From Hymenobacter properus (GTDB lineage: Bacteria; Bacteroidota; Bacteroidia; Cytophagales; Hymenobacteraceae): 64,000 nucleotides of DNA. The stretch is taken from assembly GCF_015694735.1 (NCBI RefSeq), contig NZ_JADQDP010000006.1:108167-172166 (forward strand). The letters run 5' to 3'. Made by a program: the position numbers and the translations under genes. The notes under the pieces are model-generated. The model did no database searches, was not told where the DNA came from, and saw nothing but the letters and a program-made list of their open reading frames with translations. Below, in pieces: positions 26,209 through 34,739 of this stretch. Within the stretch, counting starts at the first letter, position 1. Every line of letters starts with the position of its first letter.

Positions 26209-26616
26209 AGGGCGAATAACTTGGAATTTGCGGGCGTTGCTATTTGCCTACGGTTGTGCTACACCAGTGTTTTGTTAGACAACACTAGTCCGTCATAATT
26301 GACAACGTGTAAATTGAGTCATTACTATTGAATGTCCTGTTGGTCAGTCACTAACGAAAGCAATGTTAAAGCACAGAGTTCAACCGAAAACTTCTGGCGG
26401 AGCATTCCATCACAACTGCTACTGCGTAATATCAGCAGAAATACAACGCCTTATGCATCCGTAGCAAAATGAGCATTGTAGCGCTGTTAGGAAGCGTTTG
26501 AACGTCCATTTCTGGCTTGCTGATTTGCGCTTCCCATTCAACGAGAAAATGATGGGATTCGCGGGGTGACTCTTTGGATTAAGCCAAAAAGCAAACATGC
26601 CAGCTAGGCCAAAAGG
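26209..26616. other. Intergenic region upstream of the molybdenum-hydroxylase operon
   Basis: About 400 AT-richer bases with no supportable gene. A perfect AGTGTT/AACACT inverted pair (26266-26271 and 26281-26286) lies about 60 bases before the 2Fe-2S subunit start and could be a repressor operator; that is a guess. The remainder shows only short, unconvincing frames. Confidence 0.4.
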
Positions 26617-26624
26617 TAAATTTG
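26617..26624 (+). promoter_or_regulatory. Bacteroidota -7 promoter motif TAAATTTG
   Basis: An exact TAnnTTTG match about 50 bases before the small ORF at 26672; it is the main support that this ORF is expressed. Confidence 0.45.
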
Positions 26625-26671
26625 TATGAGAAAAGGAATAGGCGCTAAAAAGTATTTACTCCTTTTCGCTA

Positions 26672-26875
26672 ATGGTTATGCTGAAAAACTTCCAACGCTA
26701 CTTCCGCTTTTACCTCGCTACTTTTTTAGGCGCTGTGCTCTTGGTTGGCATTCGCTGGCAAGCCGCGCCCTTGGGAGAAGCGCAACCAGTAGAGCAAACC
26801 AATAATTCTGAAATTCAGAATTCTAAAACTGCGCACGCGGCTACGAGCGAAGTGGCCGTGCGCCAGCTCGGGTAG
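26672..26875 (+). CDS. Small single-pass membrane protein, hypothetical
   Basis: This 67-residue frame begins with a basic stretch (LKNFQRYFRF), then a hydrophobic helix (YLATFLGAVLLVGI), then a polar, Asn/Ser/Thr-rich tail. No family is recognised. The third residue is also Met (26678) and may be the true start. It lies upstream of the two-component genes on the same strand, about 100 bases away, so it could be a small accessory protein of that system, but nothing in the sequence proves this. A -7 motif upstream supports transcription. Confidence 0.45.
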   Translation: MVMLKNFQRYFRFYLATFLGAVLLVGIRWQAAPLGEAQPVEQTNNSEIQNSKTAHAATSEVAVRQLG

Positions 26876-26976
26876 CGGCCAGCAATCAGTTTTTGTGCTC
26901 ACGTCGCCCTTGCACAGCTCGTTCTTATGAACAAAGGCGGCGGCTTTTTGGGGCGGCGGCGCTACCTTCCGTCCCC

Positions 26977-27657
26977 ATGAAAATTCTTTTAGTTGAAGAC
27001 GAGCCTTCCGTAGCGGCCTTTTTATATCAGGGCCTGACGGAGCAGGACTACACCGTAGACCTGGCCGCCGACGGCCTGCTGGGCCTCAGCCGCGCCCAAA
27101 CCACGCACTACGACTGCCTGATTCTGGACCAGATGCTGCCCGGCCTCAGTGGTCTGGAGGTGTGCCGGCAGGTGCGCGCCCACGACCCCGGCGTGCCCAT
27201 CCTCATGCTCACGGCCCTGGGCGAAACGGATGATAAAATCCGCGGCCTCGACGCCGGCGCCGACGACTATTTGGTTAAACCTTTCGCCTTCGACGAGTTG
27301 CTGGCCCGGCTGCGCGCTCTGGTGCGCCGCCGCACCGAAGCCCCCGCGCCCAAAGCGCCCCTGCGCCTCGCCGACCTCACCCTCGACCCCGCCGCCAAGC
27401 GCGTGGAGCGCGCCGGGCAGCCCATTCAGCTTACCGCCCGCGAGTTTGCGCTGCTCGAATACTTGTTGCGCAACCAGGGCCGGGTGGTGTCGCGGGCCGA
27501 TTTGCTGGAGCACGTGTGGGATTTGAGTTTTGACACGGGCTCGAATGTGATTGACGTTTACATCAACTTTCTGCGCAAGAAAGTGGACAAAGGGTTTGAG
27601 CCCAAGCTGATACATACGCTGGTAGGCATGGGCTACGTGATGAAGACGGAAGCGTGA
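26977..27657 (+). CDS. OmpR/PhoB-family response regulator
   Basis: This 226-residue two-component regulator has a receiver domain (1-115; acidic pocket at E7, D8, phosphoacceptor D51 in LILDQMLPG, and LVKPFAF) and a C-terminal winged helix of the Trans_reg_C type (about 128-224; LTAREFALLEYLLRNQGRVV, ending HTLVGMGYVM). The ATG at 26977 starts right at the first strand (MKILLVEDE); the longer frame from 26893 is not family-like. The cognate histidine kinase follows 127 bases downstream, with a palindromic repeat between them. Confidence 0.94.
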   Translation: MKILLVEDEPSVAAFLYQGLTEQDYTVDLAADGLLGLSRAQTTHYDCLILDQMLPGLSGLEVCRQVRAHDPGVPILMLTALGETDDKIRGLDAGADDYLVKPFAFDELLARLRALVRRRTEAPAPKAPLRLADLTLDPAAKRVERAGQPIQLTAREFALLEYLLRNQGRVVSRADLLEHVWDLSFDTGSNVIDVYINFLRKKVDKGFEPKLIHTLVGMGYVMKTEA

Positions 27658-27672
27658 GACGCCCGAAAGAGC

Positions 27673-27754
27673 GTCATGCAGTGCACAGCGAAACATCTTG
27701 CTTGGGGTAGTATTAGGTACTCCCAAGCGAGATACTTCGCGGCGCGCTGCATGA
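27673..27754. repeat. Palindromic intergenic repeat (GTCATGCAGTGC variant)
   Basis: Arms GTCATGCAGTGCACAGCGAA and the imperfect inverse TTCGCGGCGCGCTGCATGAT surround a second stem (CTTGGG/CCCAAG). It splits the response regulator and histidine kinase genes of one operon. Confidence 0.8.
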
Positions 27755-27784
27755 TGTTTTGTTGATTTCCAGTAACAGAACCCT

Positions 27785-29179
27785 ATGACCATTCGCCTGC
27801 GGCTTGCCCTTCAATTCGGGACTATTCTGGCCCTTACGCTGCTGCTGTTTGCGCTGGCCATCTACTTTGCCACGCAAGAGTCGCGGCGGGAGGTGTTTAC
27901 CCAGAACCTATTTAAGCGCACCATGGTGGTGGGGCACGCCTACGTGGCCGGGCAAAACGGCCGCGACAACGCCGGCGAAGAAGCTTCATACCGCAACTAC
28001 CTGCGCCAGCTTTACCGCACGCTGCCTGCCGAGCAGGGCCGCGTGTATGATGCTCAGAACCGACTGGTGTTTCGGGAAGGGCAGGGGCCCACGCGGCCGG
28101 TGCCCGTTGCCTGGCTGGCCGAGGTGCGCCGGAGTGGCCGCGCCGTGCTGGAAACCGAAACCAATTACCACGAAACCGTGGGCCTGCTCTACCACGACGA
28201 CCGGCTGGGCCCGCTGGTGGTGGTGGCCTCATCGGTGGACGAGGACAGCCGCCAGCAGCTGCGCGAGCTGCGGCAGCTGCTGGTGGGCGGCCTGCTGGCG
28301 GCGGTGGCCGTCATGGGCCTGGGCAGCTGGATGTTTGCGGGGCAGGCCCTGTGGCCGCTGCGCCGCATGGTGCGCGAGGTAGACGGCATCACGGCCACCG
28401 ACCTGAGCCAGCGCCTTACCCGCACCGGCGAAACCACCGACGAAATTGGCTTGCTCACCCAACGTTTCAACCGCCTGCTCGACCGCCTGGAAGCGGCCTT
28501 CGTGGGCCAGCGCACCTTTGTGCGCGACGCCTCTCACGAGCTGCGCACGCCGCTCACGGCCCTCATTGGCGAATTGGAAGTGTCGCTGCTGCAAGCCGAG
28601 CGTTCACCCACCGAATACCGGCGCGTGCTGCAAAGCACCCTCGATTCGGCGCGTCAGCTCAACAACCTCACCAACGGCCTGCTGCAAATTGCCCGCGCCT
28701 CCGACGACCCTTCGCAGGTGCCCATGGCCGAGGTGCGCCTCGATGAGCTGCTGCTGCACGCCCATGAGCAGCTGCTGCGCCGGCATTCCACTTGCCGGGT
28801 CGATTTGGATTTTGGGGAAGCCGAAAACTTTACGGTGCGCGGCAACGAAGCGCTGCTGCTCTCGGCCGTGCTCAACGTGCTGGACAATGCCTGCAAGTTT
28901 TCGCAGGCCAGCGGCGGCACTGTGACAGCCACCCTGGCCCGAACCCGCGAACACCTCACGCTGCTGGTAAGCGACGAGGGACCCGGCCTTTCGGCAGCGG
29001 ATTTAGAGCAGGTGTTTGTGCCGTTTTTTCGAGCGGCGTCGGCGCGGGCGGTGCCGGGGCACGGCATTGGGCTGCCGCTCACGGCGCGCATCATGGCCCT
29101 GCACAGTGGCATGGTGCGGGTGGAAAGCGAGCTGGGGCAAGGCACGCAGGTATGGCTGGAATGGCCGGTGCCGGCGTAG
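27785..29179 (+). CDS. Sensor histidine kinase
   Basis: This 464-residue membrane histidine kinase pairs with the response regulator upstream. It has TM1 at about 8-28, an extracytoplasmic sensor region at about 30-160, TM2 at about 165-188, a HAMP linker (PLRRMVREVDGI, about 190-240), a HisKA domain with phosphoacceptor H251 (DASHELRTPL), and a HATPase_c domain (N box NVLDNACKF, G boxes DEGPGLS and GHGIGLPL). A PmrB/QseC-type or heavy-metal-type sensor is possible; the sensor domain gives no clear ligand. Confidence 0.94.
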   Translation: MTIRLRLALQFGTILALTLLLFALAIYFATQESRREVFTQNLFKRTMVVGHAYVAGQNGRDNAGEEASYRNYLRQLYRTLPAEQGRVYDAQNRLVFREGQGPTRPVPVAWLAEVRRSGRAVLETETNYHETVGLLYHDDRLGPLVVVASSVDEDSRQQLRELRQLLVGGLLAAVAVMGLGSWMFAGQALWPLRRMVREVDGITATDLSQRLTRTGETTDEIGLLTQRFNRLLDRLEAAFVGQRTFVRDASHELRTPLTALIGELEVSLLQAERSPTEYRRVLQSTLDSARQLNNLTNGLLQIARASDDPSQVPMAEVRLDELLLHAHEQLLRRHSTCRVDLDFGEAENFTVRGNEALLLSAVLNVLDNACKFSQASGGTVTATLARTREHLTLLVSDEGPGLSAADLEQVFVPFFRAASARAVPGHGIGLPLTARIMALHSGMVRVESELGQGTQVWLEWPVPA

Positions 29180-29200
29180 TTCACAGCGCTATTCGAGCAC

Positions 29201-29299
29201 GTCATACCGGGCACGGCGAAGCCTCTTGTATGCTACCGCGAATCCTTTTTTAGCGATTTATAGCTGTGGGCGGGTGGCTTCGCTACGTCCGACATAACG
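29201..29299. repeat. Degraded palindromic repeat
   Basis: GTCATACCGGGCACGGCGAAGC on the left and GGCTTCGCTACGTCCGACAT on the right are recognisable but mutated copies of the family arms. Confidence 0.55.
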
Positions 29300-29435
29300 G
29301 TCTGTATCAAGTGTATTTGCTTTTAATACCCTTTTAATTCGCCTTTAATTCGGTCTTAATAGGGCTTGGGTAACCTTGTGCCTGTGTTCCCTGTCGGCTC
29401 CTTGGTGGTGCTGAGTGGGAATAAGCGCTCAAGCC

Positions 29436-31085
29436 ATGACCCAGGTAATTTCCTCCCCGTCCCGCACCGGGATGCCCATTGCGGCCCCATCGCCCGGCCC
29501 GGCCGTGCCCACCCCGCCTAAGCCTTCGTTGTTCAGCACCATTGGGCAGGATGCGCCGTCGGGGTTGGTGGTGTTTCTGGTGGCGCTGCCGCTGTGTTTG
29601 GGTATTTCGCTGGCTTCGGGGGCGCCGCTGCTGGCGGGCGTCATTGCGGGCATTGTGGGCGGAGTGCTGGTGAGCTTGCTCAGCGGCTCGGCGGTGAGTG
29701 TGAGCGGGCCCGCGGCCGGCCTCACGGTGGTGGTGCTGTCGGCCATTGCCACGCTGGGCTCCTGGCCGGCGGTGCTGGCGGCCACGGCCGTGGCAGGCGT
29801 CATTCAGATTGGCTTGGGTTTGGCACGGGCGGGCATCATCGCGCTGTATTTCCCGGCGGCCGTTATTCGCGGCATGCTGGCAGCCATTGGCATTATTCTC
29901 ATTCTGAAGCAGCTGCCGCACTTCTTTGGGGCCGATACCGACTACTTTGAGGACATGAACTTCCTGCAGTTCAACGGCCTGAACACGTTCTCGGCCATTG
30001 GCGCAGCCATGAAGGGGCTGAGCCCCGGCTCGGTGCTGGTGGGGGTGGTATCGCTGACGATTCTGCTGCTGTGGAACACGGCGCCGGTGAAGCGGCAGTC
30101 GTGGGCGCGGCTGGTGCCGGGCGCACTGATTGCCGTGCTGGCTTCGGTGGCCATCAACGAACTGCTGAAAGCCTTCGCACCCGACCTGCAGGTGCGCCCC
30201 GAGCACCTGGTGAAGCTGCCGGTGGTTTCCTCACTGGGCCAGCTGGCCAGCGAAATGACCTTCCCAGATTTTAGCGCCCTGCGCAAGCCCGCTACCTACG
30301 GCGTGGCCTTTACGATTGCCGTGGTGGCCTCGCTCGAAACGCTGCTCAGCGTGGAAGCCGTCGACAACCTCGACCCACAGAAGCGCCACACGCCCACCAA
30401 CCGCGAGCTGCTGGCCCAGGGTGCGGGCAACCTGGTGAGCGGGCTGCTGGGCGGCCTGCCGCTCACGGCCGTTATCGTGCGCTCGTCGGCCAACATTGCA
30501 GCCGGGGCGCAAACCAAGCTGTCGGCCTTCATCCATGGCCTGCTGCTGCTCACCAGCTTGCTGTTTCTGGGCGCGGTGCTGAACCTGATTCCGCTGTCAG
30601 CACTGGCGGCGGTGCTCCTGACGGTGGGCTACAAGCTGACGCCGCCCGCCCTTTACCGCAAGCAATGGAAGCTGGGCCGCGAGCAGTTCGTGCCCTTCAT
30701 CATCACCATCGTAGCGGTGCTGTTCACCGACTTGCTAAAGGGCGTAAGCATCGGGCTAGTTCTGGGCTTCTTCTTCATTCTGCGCGACAACGCCAAGGCC
30801 GGCTCTTATCTGCGCCGCGACGACTCCGACGACAACGCCGAAACCCCCGACGCACCGCTGCACCTGCGCCTGCCCGAGCACGTGTCTTTCCTCAACAAAG
30901 CCAGCATCGTGACTACCCTGGAGCAGCTGCCCCACAACACCCGCGTCATCCTCGACGGCTCGCGCTCTGATGTCATCGACCACGACGTGCTCGAAGCCAT
31001 TGAGGCCTTCCGCCAGGCCGCCCCGGCCCGGGGCATCGACCTGGAGCTGCGCGGCATCCGGCAGGTGGCGCTGGGGGCGCACTAG
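29436..31085 (+). CDS. SulP-family anion transporter, probable bicarbonate uptake
   Basis: This 549-residue multi-helix SLC26/SulP transporter has an N-terminal Pro-rich tail (about 1-35), then transmembrane segments beginning LVVFLVALPLCLGISLASGAP, then SVSGPAAGLTVVV and LETLLSVEAVDNLDP, typical of the family. It ends with a short STAS-like cytoplasmic domain (about 470-549; HVSFLNKASI, DGSRSDVIDHDVLE). The following gene is a beta-carbonic anhydrase on the same strand, an arrangement that points to bicarbonate rather than sulfate. GTG 29415 is an alternative start; ATG 29436 was preferred. A near-consensus -7 motif (TAACCTTG) lies at 29371. Confidence 0.88.
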   Translation: MTQVISSPSRTGMPIAAPSPGPAVPTPPKPSLFSTIGQDAPSGLVVFLVALPLCLGISLASGAPLLAGVIAGIVGGVLVSLLSGSAVSVSGPAAGLTVVVLSAIATLGSWPAVLAATAVAGVIQIGLGLARAGIIALYFPAAVIRGMLAAIGIILILKQLPHFFGADTDYFEDMNFLQFNGLNTFSAIGAAMKGLSPGSVLVGVVSLTILLLWNTAPVKRQSWARLVPGALIAVLASVAINELLKAFAPDLQVRPEHLVKLPVVSSLGQLASEMTFPDFSALRKPATYGVAFTIAVVASLETLLSVEAVDNLDPQKRHTPTNRELLAQGAGNLVSGLLGGLPLTAVIVRSSANIAAGAQTKLSAFIHGLLLLTSLLFLGAVLNLIPLSALAAVLLTVGYKLTPPALYRKQWKLGREQFVPFIITIVAVLFTDLLKGVSIGLVLGFFFILRDNAKAGSYLRRDDSDDNAETPDAPLHLRLPEHVSFLNKASIVTTLEQLPHNTRVILDGSRSDVIDHDVLEAIEAFRQAAPARGIDLELRGIRQVALGAH

Positions 31086-31227
31086 GGCTGCCGGCACATT
31101 TCTCTCCCCTCCAGGCCCTACCTTAGCAGTCCTCAACCTGTGACCAACAGTCGGCTTTGGTGGCACGTATAGCCATGCCGCTGGTTCCGGCAGCCAGCAG
31201 GGCCATCCATCAACCTCTTTTTTACTT

Positions 31228-31953
31228 ATGGCTGGAATCAGCAAAATCCTCGAAAACAATAAGAAATGGGTTTCGGACCGCAACGCAAAAGACCCCAACT
31301 TCTTTAAGAACCTAGCCAACGGGCAAAAGCCCAAGTACCTGTTCATTGGCTGCTCCGATTCGCGGGTGCCAGCCTCGGGCATTACCGGTACGGGGCCTGG
31401 CGAGATGTTTGTGCACCGCAACATTGCCAACCTGGTGGTGCCGGCCGACATGAACCTGCTGAGCGTGCTGCAATACGCCGTGGAAGTGCTGGGCGTGCAG
31501 GACATTCTGGTGGTGGGCCACTACGGCTGCGGCGGCGTAGCCGCGGCGGCAGCCAACAAGCAGTACGGCCTGATTGACAACTGGCTGGTGAACATCCGCG
31601 ACGTCATCCGCTTGCACGAAGCGGAATACCTGCGCATCAAGGACGACAACCAGCGGGCCCGCCGCCTGGTGGAGCTGAACGTGATGGAGCAGGTGCGCAA
31701 CCTGGCCAAAACCAACATCATCCAGAACGCCATGCGTGGCCCCAACCCGCCCCGCCTGCACGGCCTGGTGTACGACATTGCCGACGGCGTGCTCAAAGAC
31801 CTGAACGTGGACGGCGACGACGTGATGAACGAAATGGAGCACATCTACGCCACCGAAGCCTTGGTGACCGAAGCTGCTCAGGACAAAGACGCCAACAGCT
31901 ACGAAGGCCCCAAGCACGACCCAGCCAAGCAAGAGCCTGCCAAAGTCAAATAA
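31228..31953 (+). CDS. Beta-class carbonic anhydrase
   Basis: This 241-residue enzyme interconverts CO2 and bicarbonate. Zinc ligands of the beta class are visible: C42 in GCSDSRVPASG, H98 and C101 in GHYGCGGV, with the catalytic D44/R46 dyad. The last 25 residues are a charged, Lys/Pro-rich tail beyond the catalytic domain. It follows the SulP transporter gene by 142 bases; together they suggest coupled bicarbonate uptake and interconversion. A near-consensus -7 motif (TACCTTAG, 31119) lies in the gap, so it may also have its own promoter. A terminator follows. Confidence 0.95.
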   Translation: MAGISKILENNKKWVSDRNAKDPNFFKNLANGQKPKYLFIGCSDSRVPASGITGTGPGEMFVHRNIANLVVPADMNLLSVLQYAVEVLGVQDILVVGHYGCGGVAAAAANKQYGLIDNWLVNIRDVIRLHEAEYLRIKDDNQRARRLVELNVMEQVRNLAKTNIIQNAMRGPNPPRLHGLVYDIADGVLKDLNVDGDDVMNEMEHIYATEALVTEAAQDKDANSYEGPKHDPAKQEPAKVK

Positions 31954-31988
31954 CTATTTCGTTTTCCCCGGCCCACCCGCCTCCTCAC

Positions 31989-32025
31989 AAAAAAAGCCTG
32001 CCGCAATGCGCGGCAGGCTTTTTTT
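31989..32025. terminator. Bidirectional terminator
   Basis: AAAAAAAGCCTGCCGC pairs with GCGGCAGGCTTTTTTT around a short loop, serving the carbonic anhydrase and the convergent aminopeptidase genes. The stem is close to that at 43326-43358. Confidence 0.93.
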
Positions 32026-32050
32026 GTGGGTTTTCGATTGCAGCCGGGCG

Positions 32051-34528
32051 CTACTTCGCGTCCTGCATTTCTTGGGTGGCTTTGGCCACGGCCTGCTGGG
32101 CTTCGGCGGCGTGGGGGCGGCCGGCCTGGCCGGCAGCGGCATCGGTGAGCAGCTTGGTGGCCATTTTATCGGCGCCGTAGGCTTTGTACTTGATGCCAAG
32201 GTCGCGCAGGCGGGTCACGCCTTCGTTGAAGGCGGCGGGGTCATCGAGGCGGGCCATCATCTTGGCCATGGCTTCGGCCAGGTTGAAGCGGCCCTGCGGG
32301 CGGGCGGCGTCAAACTTGTCGCGCACGTAGGCCCATTGGCCGGGGCCGCCGGCTTCGGCATAGGTGGCCACCACGGCTTGCGTGAGGGCCGCCTGGCTGT
32401 CGTTTTCCCAGGTTTTGGCCTGGGCCAGGGCTTTGGCCGGCTGCACGGTAGCCAGGCCGCGAAGGGCCGCGCCCTGCACGCCGTAGGACTGGCTGCCGAG
32501 CTGCTGGCTGAACAGCTTCTCGTCTTTTTTGTCTTTCAGCTTGCCCAACGCCCGGAGCAGCTGCGCCATCACGATGGTGTTTTTTTCCTGGGCGGCCAGC
32601 TTGCGCAGGGCCGGAACGGCGGCTTTGGCCACCGTTTTGTCGTCGAGCTTCAGGGCTTCGATGGCGCCCTGCCGCACCATGTAGAACTTGTCGTTGAGGG
32701 CGGCCAGCAGCACAGCGCGCGAGGCGGCGTTGGTGGTCTGGTCTTTGGCGGCGGCAGCCACGGCTTCGAGGCGGTCGACGTACAGCGGCGCGTGGCTGTA
32801 CTGGTAGGCGAACTCGGCGGCCGGCTTGTTATCGGTTTTGTTCCAGAGCAGCTTTTTGCTGGCGTCCACATTCACCAGCTCGGGCTTGGCCGAAAGAGGC
32901 ATGCTGAATGTCTGGGTGGCTTCCGTCATGGTCACGGGCTGGTGCATCACCTTGCCGCCCACGTAGTAGTCGATGGTGAAAGGCAGGCGGAAGGGCTGGC
33001 CCGGCTGGGTTTGCTTTACCGTCACGGACTGCACTTTCTTGGCCGCGTCCCAGGCGTAGTCGATGGTCACGACGGGGTGGCCGGGGCTGAAATACCACTG
33101 GTTGTAGAACCAGTTCAGGTCCTGGCCGGACACGGCCTCGAAGGCCAGCCGCATCTGGTGGGCTTCACCGTTGCCGAATTTGTTGTCGGTGAGGTATTTC
33201 TGCAGGCCGGCGAAGAACACATCGTCGCCCAGGTAGGTGCGCAGCATGTCCACGATGGCGCCGCCCTTCTGGTAGCTCACCAGGTCGAACACCTCTTCCT
33301 GCTGGTCGTAGTGGAAGCGCACCAGCGTTTTGGCCGCGTCGCGCGGGCTCATCAGGTAGCGGCGCAGGTAGGTGTAGTAATGGGCGTCGGCGGCGTCCTT
33401 GCCGTATTTGTGCTCGGCGTAGAGGCCTTCGGAGAAGTCGGCCATCGACTCGTTTACGGTGATGTTGCTCCAGCTTTCGGCCGTCACATAGTCGCCAAAC
33501 CACTGGTGGAACAGCTCGTGCGCAATCACCGATTCGCTGCTGTACTGGCGGTCCAGCAACTCGCGGTCGGTCATTTGCACCTGCTCGCCGTGCAGGGTGG
33601 CGGTGGTGTTTTCCATGGCGCCGCTCACATAGTCACGGGCCACAATCTGGCTGTACTTATTCCACGGGTACTCCACACCGAGGCGGTTGGAGTAGAACTC
33701 CAGCATGTCGGTGGTGTTGCCAAAAATCTGCTTGGCGAAGGGCGCGTACTTGGGCTCCAGGTAGTAGCTCACTTCCTTGCCGCGCCAGGTGTCGGTGGTT
33801 TTTTTGAAGTCGCCCACGGCCATCATGAACAGGTAGGGCGCGTGCGGCAGGTCCATTTTCCAAGTGTCGGTGCGCAGGCCGGGGCCGGCGGGCGTGCTGC
33901 TCACCAGCTTGCCATTGCTCAGCGTGGCGTACTTGGCGGGCACGGTCATCGAGATTTCCTCGGTGGTTTTCTGGTTGGGCCGGTCGATGGTGGGGAACCA
34001 GGCCGAAGAACCTTCCGTCTCGCCCTGCGTCCAGATTTGCACGGGCTTGCCGGCGGTGGCCGAGTCGGGGTTGATGAAATACAGGCCCTTGGCGTCGGTG
34101 ATGGCGGCTGAACCCTGCACCTTCAGCTCATCGGGCTTCGATGTATAGTCGATGTAAATGGTGTACTCCTCGCCCGGCTTGAACATGCGGCCCAGGTTGA
34201 TGCGCAGGTTCATGCCGTCGGCGTAGTCGTACTTGAGCGGGGTTTGCTGGCCGCCGTTCATCATCGCCACCGTTTTGATGTCCATGCCTTTGGCGTCGAG
34301 GCGCAGCGAGTCGGTGGGGTAGGCGTGGGGCTTGAGCGTGACCCACTCCTTGCCGTAGAGGTAGCGCTTTTTGTAATCGAAGCGCACATCGAGCTTGGTG
34401 TGCACCAGGTCGTTGACCTTGGTGGCGGAAGCGCGGTAAGGCGATTCCGGCTTGGCGCCGGGCACTTGGGCGTGGGCGGCGCTGCTGACTACGAGGCCGA
34501 GCAGGCCCAGCAGGTGAAGATGCTTCAT
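32051..34528 (-). CDS. M1-family aminopeptidase, secreted
   Basis: This 825-residue zinc aminopeptidase has a signal peptide (LHLLGLLGLVVSSAAHAQ). Its catalytic domain shows the substrate-anchoring GAMEN motif (SGAMENTTA) and HELFH (H337, E338, H341) followed by NESMAD, whose glutamate is the third zinc ligand. The C-terminal third (about 560-825) is Ala/Lys/Leu-rich and HEAT-like, as in M1 enzymes. It probably trims peptides in the periplasm. It is divergent from the TonB-dependent receptor gene, with a MITE-like repeat in the shared upstream region. Confidence 0.93.
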   Translation of the reverse strand: MKHLHLLGLLGLVVSSAAHAQVPGAKPESPYRASATKVNDLVHTKLDVRFDYKKRYLYGKEWVTLKPHAYPTDSLRLDAKGMDIKTVAMMNGGQQTPLKYDYADGMNLRINLGRMFKPGEEYTIYIDYTSKPDELKVQGSAAITDAKGLYFINPDSATAGKPVQIWTQGETEGSSAWFPTIDRPNQKTTEEISMTVPAKYATLSNGKLVSSTPAGPGLRTDTWKMDLPHAPYLFMMAVGDFKKTTDTWRGKEVSYYLEPKYAPFAKQIFGNTTDMLEFYSNRLGVEYPWNKYSQIVARDYVSGAMENTTATLHGEQVQMTDRELLDRQYSSESVIAHELFHQWFGDYVTAESWSNITVNESMADFSEGLYAEHKYGKDAADAHYYTYLRRYLMSPRDAAKTLVRFHYDQQEEVFDLVSYQKGGAIVDMLRTYLGDDVFFAGLQKYLTDNKFGNGEAHQMRLAFEAVSGQDLNWFYNQWYFSPGHPVVTIDYAWDAAKKVQSVTVKQTQPGQPFRLPFTIDYYVGGKVMHQPVTMTEATQTFSMPLSAKPELVNVDASKKLLWNKTDNKPAAEFAYQYSHAPLYVDRLEAVAAAAKDQTTNAASRAVLLAALNDKFYMVRQGAIEALKLDDKTVAKAAVPALRKLAAQEKNTIVMAQLLRALGKLKDKKDEKLFSQQLGSQSYGVQGAALRGLATVQPAKALAQAKTWENDSQAALTQAVVATYAEAGGPGQWAYVRDKFDAARPQGRFNLAEAMAKMMARLDDPAAFNEGVTRLRDLGIKYKAYGADKMATKLLTDAAAGQAGRPHAAEAQQAVAKATQEMQDAK

Positions 34529-34608
34529 TAAAACGGTGGGGAGTGAAATGGTGAGTTCGCGCGAAGGACCGGGCCGGGGTGACGGGGTTGCGTGCGGCGT
34601 TACGAAAG

Positions 34609-34705
34609 TAGCGCGGACGCTGCGAGTCTGCGCCCTTGCCGGAAACCCGAGCGATGCCCGAACAGCGCTACTGGCGCGGGGATGCGGACTACAAAGTCTG
34701 CGCTA
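34609..34705. repeat. Intergenic inverted repeat, TAGCGCGGAC family (second copy)
   Basis: TAGCGCGGACGCTGCGAGTC on the left and GCGGACTACAAAGTCTGCGCTA on the right; each arm can fold alone. TA occurs at both ends, as in the copy at 530-611. It lies in the divergent promoter region between the aminopeptidase and the TonB receptor. Confidence 0.7.
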
Positions 34706-34708
34706 GGG

Positions 34709-34716
34709 TAAGTTTG
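34709..34716 (+). promoter_or_regulatory. Bacteroidota -7 promoter motif TAAGTTTG
   Basis: An exact TAnnTTTG match 23 bases before the TonB-receptor start, only three bases beyond the end of the inverted repeat. Confidence 0.5.
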
Positions 34717-34739
34717 CAGCCTCATCAAGCCCATCCTGA

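Noticed and set aside
32006..34111. 701-residue open frame antisense to the M1 aminopeptidase
   Set aside because: Low-complexity shadow; the opposite strand has GAMEN and HELFH motifs.
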